Below, in pieces: positions 9,951 through 17,747 of a DNA stretch of 22,302 nt. How positions within the stretch are numbered: the first letter of the stretch is position 1; each line of letters starts with the position of its first letter. This stretch comes from Chromera velia (taxonomy: Eukaryota; Sar; Chromeraceae). The notes beneath the pieces are model-generated. The model was not told the origin of the DNA. It did no database searches and worked only from the letters and a program-made list of their open reading frames with translations. The stretch spans positions 1 to 22,302 of the forward strand of contig JAHBMJ010002141.1 of NCBI GenBank assembly GCA_018398765.1, written 5' to 3'. The position numbers were made by a program, and so were the translations under genes.

Positions 9951-10428
9951 TCGGAGGGCCTTAGACTTGAACGAACGTGGCTCGCATGCATGCAGGAACT
10001 TGATGGGAAGAGTCGAAGGATTTGGTCCCTCCCGAGACAGCCGGGGCCTCATTGCAGTGATGACAAACGCGTCTCCCTCCCTGCCGAATGTCCTCACTAA
10101 CTTCTTAACGCTGCAAGTCTGGCCGAGCAGTCTGTTCTCTCCCTGCCGGCTTGCAGATAGACGCATTCCATCCATCCATCCATGCAGGGGTCGAGAGCGG
10201 TACACGATGAGAGGGTTTGACTGCCTAGTGAAGGGCGTACTGGAACGGAAGAAGTCAACAGTCCACCCAATCTCCTTTCACCGCATGGTAGACGGGATGG
10301 GGCAAGGCTCAAATCTAAGAGGGACAGATGACAAATGGAAGGGGAGGGGAGGTGTAAATTTTTACTGTGAAGGACAGTCAAACGGGAAAGGGAGCGGAAA
10401 GCGAACAGACGGCATTCCGTTTCCTGCC

Positions 10429-10481
<53 letters not shown>
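10429..10481. repeat. (CT)n(GT)n compound microsatellite
   Basis: About 10 CT units pass directly into about 16 GT units. It is the reverse complement in kind of the (AC)n(AG)n block at 10801-10849. Confidence 0.95.
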
Positions 10482-10484
<3 letters not shown>

Positions 10485-10763
10485 AGGTTGGAAGTCAATT
10501 CGAAAGGGATGAAGAGAAGAGGACCGTAACACAGCAAAAAGAAAGAAGAGAGAAAGACAGGAGGGAAGGAAGGAAGAAAGGAATAGGAATTTCATTCCCC
10601 TGACGATCCGCCAGCCCCCCTTCCCCCCCTTTTTCCGCCACACATCTTCCCGTCTCTTCTCGTCATGCCCCTGCCTGCACGACCTTACGGCAGTGAGAGG
10701 AACTTTCTTTCTTCTTCTTTGCTTTTTTATTCTTGGAGTTCCGAGGGATCCTGAGAGAATCAG

Positions 10764-10781
10764 GACACACACACGCACGCA

Positions 10782-10849
<68 letters not shown>
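10764..10849. repeat. (AC)n(ACGC)n(AC)n(AG)n compound microsatellite
   Basis: AC units, about seven ACGC units (10773-10800), about 15 AC units, then about nine AG units. Confidence 0.95.
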
Positions 10850-11174
10850 AAGTAGGCGTGAAATAAAAATTCAGCTAGAGAGAGAGAGACTGACAAAGGG
10901 CCTCTCCTCAAAAACACAAACAGAGCACACGCACCTCTCCCCCCACGTCCGCCTGTGCAACCCCCACCATGCCCCTAGGGATGGATGAAGAAAGTCGTGC
11001 GAAGGAGAAAAAAATATCGAGCAAGCAGGGAGATATCGAAAAGGGCAAGGCCAAAGAAAAGCAAACAAACACCCAAGAATACTCTCCCACAGATTAAAAG
11101 CAGAAGAGGAAGAAACGAAAAGGCGTAGATCCAATTTATAATTCTCCAGTCGTCTCACTGATTCACTCACTTAC

Positions 11175-12235
11175 TCACTCACTGACAGTGCTGATGTTCA
11201 GGTCCAGTTCCTGTCCCGTAATGTTTTTCCACCTGTGTGCAGAATGGCAGGCAAATTTGTGAATGCAAATGATGCATACACACCAAGTCGCATGGACTGA
11301 TGAGGACAAGTCGGTTCGGCACCCAGAAGACTGAGTCACAAAAAGGGATAAGGCCAGGCCATTTGGCATCACACAGACTAGTAGCTGAGTACAAGAAAGA
11401 CCGCACAAACGTTTTTGACTTTCATCATTCTGAAGAAGCGAAAGCTTCTTTGAGGACAAACAAACGCCTGATTGCAATCATTTGAACACTTCCGTAGGGA
11501 CATGCGGAGGCAGCCGTCTTTACTTTCTTTTACTTTGGAAAAAAAAAGTACGTACATGCGGAGGCAGTCGTCTGTTGCGGACTCGAAGTGACTGAGAGCG
11601 TCGTAGGACTCCGAAACAAAAACGCCGTCCTTCGCCCCGTCGTCAATAGGCTCGTACACGTCGCTCAGCTGCACCCACCAAGGATTCATTTTCATACTGA
11701 ATTCTGTTTCATGCATTTTCATACACTCATTTTCATACACAAAGAATGCGTACACGTCGCTCAGCTGCATGCATCAAGGAAGTAAGGAAGGAAGGAGGGC
11801 ATACACGTGTGTGCACACGCACCCATGCTGCCATATATCGAGAAGGTTCGAAGAAGTAAAAGATGACAGACAAAAGAGTCCTTACGAGATAGACGGACGC
11901 ACCAGCAGACAAAGAAACATTCCACCAAGCCGGTCCTCAAAATGTCTTCTTGACGTCTCTCTGCCCCACACAGAAGAGTATCGCCTCTTTTCATACTCTC
12001 CATTTGTTTGTAAGGTCTGGATGGAACCGACACGCCTCGTCTTGTCCTCAGTCCACGAAGAAAAAAAAGGCACTCACCGAAACGAAGTGTTCCTTGATGG
12101 GCCCCAGAAGGCGCAGAGCCGGTTCGACCTCGCTAAGAGGGTTGTTGCTCTCCACAGTTGTCGACACGATTGCAATGTAGAATCCCTGCTTGCAGACCTG
12201 GTGCTGGGAGGAGACCATCATCACGTACACGTCTG

Positions 12236-12311
<76 letters not shown>

Positions 12312-14087
12312 GTTACTTTCATACTTTTTGTAGATGCACGGAAACAGACCTTGAGACACCCTTTTTTCCAGATGGGTGTGTGTTTATCAGTGTGTCAATG
12401 CGTTTCCACGTACGTCTGTCAATCGGCCTCCTGTCGATGAATATATTTTTCCGCATGTCTGTTCCTGCCTGCTTGTTTGTATCAGAACAACTCCTCACCC
12501 CCCCAGAAAAGGAGACGCTGACCTGACTGCCTGCCGAGCTGGCTCTGAGGGATGATGATCTGACATGACGCCGCGTTGTTGGTGTTCGGAATGGGGGCTG
12601 TGAGAATGCACACAACTCGGACAGTCCTTCCAGTCACCCGCACCTGCATGGTGGGAAGGAGGGAGGGAGGGAATGAGGGGCATGCAGGGATTGAAAATGG
12701 GGGTTGACTAGGTGAGATAAGAACATCGAGAGAGAGCTTCACAGGGAGGGAGGAGGTACAGTTTTGTTGGCGTTTGCTTTGTGGGACCAAAATGTCGTCG
12801 ACTGTGCGGCTGACACTTTCACCCAGCTACAAGGCTAATCCAGTATCAAACAGAAATAGATCGATCGTGCCAGAGTAAGGACAGACCTTTGGCAAGTCAG
12901 TCACGTAAGAAGGATCACAGACGACCATCTTGCACTTGGCGACTTCCCCTGTGGTTGCCTTCACCCCGCAGACTTTGCCATCTTCTCCGAATTCGAATCC
13001 GGCGATCGGCTTGTTCAACATGTACGTGCCTCCGTGGATGGCAGACAGTCTGCTCAAGAAGAAGAAGAGAACGTGTGGTATTTCTTTGAGCAGAAAAAAG
13101 GATGAGTGGATTTCAGGCAGGCTGTTCTTGTTGTGTGTAGGGCCTGGAGAAGTATGGGTGGAAGAGGGAGGGTCACTGCTGCGGAAAGTCAAGGGAACTT
13201 TCGGGAAGGGTTCTGATTCTGGGGCAAACCGGAAAGGGGTGAGTGAGTGAGTGAGTGAGTGAGAGAGAGAGAGAAAGAGACAGAGTAACATGACTTCTTT
13301 TTTTCTTGTTCTTTCTGACAGACAGACTATACGGTTTCTTTCCCTCCTTTTCTTCATGAACACAAGCGACAAAAAGAAAGAAAACAACAAAGACAAAAGA
13401 ACATCACGACAACTCAGGCAGACAGAAAGAGGGAGTCAGAAGGAAAGAAGTGCATCTACCGACTGACCTGGAGAACCCCTCAGGCAGGCCTCCCAGACCA
13501 TACAGAGGGTAGATGAAGGGGGAGGAGCCATACCTCGTCAGAGAGAACATGTACAGCTTCACCTTCTCCATCGTTTCTCCCATGGGCCTGTGTAGATACC
13601 TGCAGGCACCGTTACTCACTCACACAGGTCTACCTCCGTACATACTTTCAACCCCCCTCTCTCTCCCGTGCACACACATAAACAGCATTTCTTTCCTCAC
13701 AGCTCTGCCCTAAAAAAGTCACGTCTTCATCCTTGTATTACTCATACATCCACAGGACCTCTTCTCTTTTCTCTTCTCTCTAATTCAATCAAGAAAAAAT
13801 TGTTGTTGTACGTAACTGACAGGAAGAAAGCGAGACGCCCCTCCCCCGCCACCCCTCCCCAGGTTCTGCTTTCGCTAAAGGAAGGCCAACGGCCTGTCTG
13901 ACTGTGCAAGAGAGGCAGACTGTGGACACCGCTCATACACAGAAGCACATACATGCACACAGACGCAAAGACAGATAGATGGACAGATGGACAGACAGAC
14001 AGACTGTATCGTCTTTTCTTTCCTTTTTCTCTTCCTTCAGACAGACAGACAGACTATATCGTCTTTTCTTCACTTCACTTTTTCCTC

Positions 14088-14120
<33 letters not shown>

Positions 14121-14374
14121 GCACGTGAGTCGATGTGGGGGACGGCAAGGCTGGGAGACGGGGCTGGAAATTCATTTCTACTATTATCTTCGTCGGGGGA
14201 AGCTGCAGGGATCCTTTGTGCTGGTGGAAAAATTGGGTTCCCCGGGAAGCCGGGAGGGGGTGGGACGTACGGTCGGTGATCCCGATGGCTCCAAATCTTC
14301 CCGTTCGGATTGTGGGAAAGCCAAACGAGGAGACGACGGAACCAACCGTTCAACCGACTCAAAAGATGCTTCCA

Positions 14375-14406
<32 letters not shown>

Positions 14407-17073
14407 TATATGTTTCTTCTTCTCCCTGACAGACAGACAGACAGACAGACAAAGAAAAAGAGAAAGACAGACCCGTCGTTAGTGTACAGTGCGACTGCGT
14501 GACCAATGAAATCAATCGTGTTCGTGTGAAGACCTGCAGAGACACGCAGAAGAAAATCGAATCAAAAGGGACGAAGGATGTCGAAGAATAGAGCCAGCAC
14601 AAAAACCAGAGAGCTAGCGAAACGGAAAAGAAAAAAAGGGACGCAAAAGAAAAGGACACCAGAAGTCGGAAAGACGGGACGGCCAGTACACTGATCAAGT
14701 CCCCTTTCCTTCCTGCCCCGCCCCTTATGCCTCTCAAGAAATCGACTCACCGAAACTTTCATAGACCTCTCTCATGGTCGTTCTGGAAGGATCAAAATCT
14801 GCAGTCAGTCAGTCAGTCAGGCAGGCAAACGAACGAAAACATCCATTCTGTCACCTATACATCCTCATTCAACCATTCGCACACTGGAAACCGATTGGCC
14901 CTTTCCCTGTCTCTCTCTCTGTCTGCTTCCTGTCCTTTTATACCGCTGCCAGGCTCACTGACGACATGGCTTCTTGAGGAATTGACTAATTTTCTGGTTA
15001 ACTACCTTCCCGCTTGCCTCTCCTCTCCCCCCACTGACTGACTGACTTTTCCATGTCGACTTGTCATTGTCGTCCCATTTGGCTGCGAATTGGAAGAAGT
15101 TCTTGCACCGGTTCTTCTCCAGGATGGACATCAGAGGAGACTTCAGAGCCTCTGTGTCGGTTGCGGGGACCTGGAGAGAGGGAGGGAGAGAAGCAATGAG
15201 AGGGGAGGAATAGAGAAAGAGGGGTAAGGAGAAGAAGAGAAGATTTTTTATTTTCATTTGACAGGCGAATCTCGAGCTTCACGCTGACTGTTCAGAATTT
15301 CCGGTGCAAAATGCAGCAAAAAGTTCCAGCACATGTTAAGGCATGAGAACTACTGATTGCTGACGCGCTTGCTACTCAGGGCTTAACCCTCACTACTTCA
15401 ATTTTACATGTGTAGAAACATGAACATAAACCCGTCACCATACAGACCACATAGGCTCAACCGGCAGGAAATGTCATCGCTTCAGACAGGGAGCCATCGA
15501 CAGCAGAAACAGTACGTTCTTGTCTGTGCAGACTGACTACCCCCAATCCTCGCCCCAATATTGTCCCTCTTCAAATCAAACAGACACCTTTTTCCCCTCT
15601 CCCCTTTCTTCCCAACCTACCTTGTGAATGAACTTTTCCGAAGTGAACATCCCCCCTGCCTGGTACTGATACACATACGTTCCCTCCACGCAGTGCCACT
15701 CCAGATAGCGAGTCACCTGCATGCACATTTCGTTTGTGCATAAACATATTAGTATACATCCAAGTGAGAGAGACACACAGAGACCCTTTTTTTTGCAAGT
15801 GCGGTTGCGTCTCTGCACCACAGTCCTCCCTGACTCGCTCTGATCCTCTCCAGCGCAGGTCGATCCGATTGCAGGAGGCATGTTTCTACTGAGGAGCAAG
15901 ATGAACGGAACACTACGACAAAGATATGCCGAAAACCGGAAGCAGGTCCGTCACTCTCTCTCGTTACGTCACTATCTATCTGTTCCGAGTGGACTCTCTC
16001 TCTTCCAGTCTTGCCTCCTTCTCGTGTCGTCTGTTCTTTTTTTCAACTGAACGTACACAGCCGCTCCACACACTTACGAGACTGCATGCCCCCAATACAT
16101 CCGCACAAGTCTTCTGAGAAACATGCAACGGTTTTTCTCTCTGCTTGTGTCCCGGTTAAATTCGGACCTTTGTGTGCAGGAGCATTTTGACCAGATTCCC
16201 ACAGGACATGATGAACTTGGGTACATGCATTTACTGTCATACAGAATTCTTTTTCATAAATGTATGACAGTAAATGCACGGACCTTTGTGTGCAGGAGCA
16301 TTTTGACCAGATTCCCACAGGACATGATGAACTTGGGAACCAGATCTACGTTCCAGTCCCTGTTGGCCCCCAGGTCGGGTGAGGGTTTCTGGCCGGGTCG
16401 GAACTTATCCCATAGGTTTGTCAGGTTCAGAGACGCGCACTCACCCCCGTAGTAGTTGTTCCTGTCTACATGGAGCACCTTCTTGCCTGCACACACAACA
16501 ATTGCATTTGTACATTTTAAAAGAGATCCGAGACCTTCCAATCTATCTACAAGAACTTTCTTGCATCCATGGAAACGGAAGGAGATCCGGAAACAGAGAA
16601 TGAAGCCGTCGGAAGAGGGGACCAGAAGGCGAAAGAAAAAGAAAAGGCGGTGTGTGATAGAACAGGGCCAGCTGCTCTACAGCAGAAGCCGTTGGGGAGA
16701 CGTGTGAGTCTCAGGGGCATCTAGGTTACTCAGGCAGCAGAAGAAACCGTGTGAGCAAGGGATCACTTAAGCACTCAGTCAGAGTCACACAGGAAGGGAA
16801 AGAGACGGTTCCTGACCGTGCACGGAGAGCAGCCCGGAAAGGATGCATTCCTTCAGCCCTGTGCCACAGACAACAACCTGCAGAGACGAAGCGAGCAGCA
16901 AAAACAAGTAGAGAAGCCAGGAAGAGCGAAATATAGACCAAACGCAGCACACCAGGCGACTCAAAGAGGAGGTACCAGGAGACAGGTAGATACAACGATG
17001 GGCATCCGGAGAAGAAGGGACTGACGTCGAACTCCTCCCCCTCGGGGAACTTCATCACAGGAGGCCCTGACAT
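11175..17073 (-). CDS. GDI1: Rab GDP-dissociation inhibitor (13 exons)
   Basis: Rab GDI extracts GDP-bound prenylated Rab GTPases from membranes and recycles them through the cytosol. Exons in gene order: 17073-17026, 16877-16817, 16486-16284, 15716-15621, 15170-15047, 14798-14751, 14533-14473, 13599-13468, 13049-12887, 12643-12523, 12232-12078, 11668-11556, 11232-11175. They sum to 1383 nt (460 residues plus TGA), close to the family's usual 445-450, and every splice phase matches. Diagnostic stretches in order: EEFD then [15 protein letters not shown] (N-terminal GxGxxxC region), [133 protein letters not shown]. The start is set by [17 protein letters not shown]7 is an alternative. No REP-type insertion is seen, so this is GDI and not Rab escort protein. 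Three introns carry exon-edge duplications. Confidence 0.95.
11500..11573. repeat. Exon 12 edge duplicated in intron 12
   Basis: ACATGCGGAGGCAGYCGTCT occurs at 11500-11519 and 11554-11573 (19 of 20 identical). The right copy spans the 3' edge and splice donor of the penultimate GDI exon; the left copy lies 54 bp inside the intron. The 34-bp spacer holds TACTTT...AAAGTA self-complementarity. Confidence 0.85.
11653..11779. repeat. Exon 12 acceptor edge duplicated in intron 11
   Basis: A 31-bp segment at 11653-11683 (acceptor TGCAG plus the first exon bases on the minus strand) recurs at 11749-11779 with 3 mismatches, 96 bp upstream in gene direction. The 65-bp spacer contains three ATTTTCATAC words and CATACTGAATTCTGTTTCAT (11693-11712). 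Confidence 0.9.
12237..12309. repeat. (AC)n microsatellite ending at a splice acceptor of intron 10
   Basis: On the gene strand this is a (TG)n tract of about 73 nt that ends about one base before GCAG at the start of the exon 12232-12078. Confidence 0.95.
13239..13273. repeat. (GAGT)n(GA)n microsatellite in GDI intron 8
   Basis: About five GAGT units followed by GA units. Confidence 0.95.
13321..13340. repeat. GACAGACTATA-TTTCTT element, intron 8 copy
   Basis: The word GACAGACTATACGGTTTCTT recurs with small changes in intron 7 at 13998-14020, 14048-14070 and 14400-14420. Confidence 0.6.
13970..14121. repeat. (GACA)n arrays with interspersed TATCGTCTTTTCTT, GDI intron 7
   Basis: GACA tracts alternate with a pyrimidine stretch; two copies of GACAGACTRTATCGTCTTTT are 50 bp apart (13998 and 14048). 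The last GACA run covers 14090-14121. Confidence 0.85.
14376..14450. repeat. Second (GACA)n array in GDI intron 7
   Basis: Two GACA runs are separated by CTATATGTTTCTTCTTCTCC, the same arrangement as at 13998-14100. Confidence 0.85.
14799..15046 (-). other. GDI intron 5, with GTCA/TGAC tetranucleotide repeats at both splice sites
   Basis: The intron opens with GTCAGTCAGTCAGTGG and closes with CTGACTGACTGACTGCAG on the gene strand. The donor is therefore one of three equal GTCAGT words 4 nt apart; only the first keeps the protein frame. Confidence 0.8.
16163..16337. repeat. 59-bp exact duplication of a GDI exon edge around a foldback spacer (intron 3)
   Basis: 16163-16221 and 16279-16337 are identical over 59 bp. 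The right copy is the end of the exon ending at 16284 plus its donor; the left copy is intronic. The 57-bp spacer holds 18-bp perfect inverted arms (16226-16243 and 16261-16278) around a 17-nt loop that includes GAATTCTTTTTCAT. Confidence 0.95.
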
Positions 17074-17747
17074 TCTGTTGTCCCACCCTTCTTATGGTCT
17101 CTCTTCTCTCCTATCCGTCTTGAAGAAGCAACAAATGCAAGAGGAGGATACCTTACGAGGTTCAAAGACGAAACAACGAGGACACAGAAAAGCGAAAAAC
17201 AAAAATGGGAACGCCACGCCCAGACCGACTGCAAGCTCTCGACCCTCAGAACCTTCACAAGGATGCTTGCACGCCCAGTCAAGTTCTCATTTTGCTTCTC
17301 TTCATGCTGGCTGCCATCCGAATCGTCTTCTTTGCATCTTCTTTGCTGTCTGCTCGAGATTCATGTGGATCGCGGCCCCGGACTCTGCGGGCCCGGAGCC
17401 CGGCGTCAAAACGCAAAAACGCGCCTTCCGGGCCCCTGACCCGACCTTCCCGTCTCCGAAATTCGAAGGCAGTCGCCGAGACAGAACGAGACTGCAAAGC
17501 AAAAACGTCTAGACTTCTGACGTTCAGAGCTTTGTCAGAATCAGACCTGCACATCCTGCCGACAGTTCACCTGGTTTGATTCCAGTCTTCTTCCTTCTGT
17601 GCCTGTCGCGTCAGAGACCTGTTTTCTCTCGGTCGCGCTTCTTGAACTTTTCTTGGTTCTTCATTCTTTTCTTCCTCCTGAGCAGAGAGAAAGAGCTGTC
17701 CGAAGAAGGAATAGATCTGTCTACCGAAGACAAATTGCATTGAGAAG
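17074..17747. promoter_or_regulatory. Divergent intergenic region between Rab GDI (-) and the TPR gene (+)
   Basis: A spacer of 674 bp between the two start codons. It has a GC-rich core at about 17371-17460 (GCGGGCCCGGAGCCCGGCG and a matching CCGGGCCCC) and a pyrimidine-rich stretch near 17660-17685 followed by GAGCAG, which could be a 5'-UTR splice acceptor. The TPR gene's ATG has A at -3. No TATA box is called. Confidence 0.45.

Larger units (their letters stand above)
9951..11174. other. Gene-free spacer 3' of Rab GDI
   Basis: Normal to purine-rich composition with two large microsatellite blocks. On the minus strand an AATAAA lies at 10731-10726, about 440 bp beyond the GDI stop, and could be a polyadenylation signal, though weakly supported. 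A TGCATGCATGC word is at 9984-9994. Frames in this region are driven by the dinucleotide repeats. Confidence 0.45.

Noticed and set aside
10097-10826. Several overlapping frames with Thr/His, Cys/Val or Arg/Glu runs
   Set aside because: Translations of (GT)n, (AC)n and (AG)n microsatellites in the GDI 3' spacer.
16751-16800. [12 protein letters not shown] on the minus strand, resembling the GDI motif [11 protein letters not shown]
   Set aside because: Its splice phase does not fit the next exon. The true exon, [19 protein letters not shown] at 16877-16817, has perfect phase and borders, so this is chance similarity in an intron.
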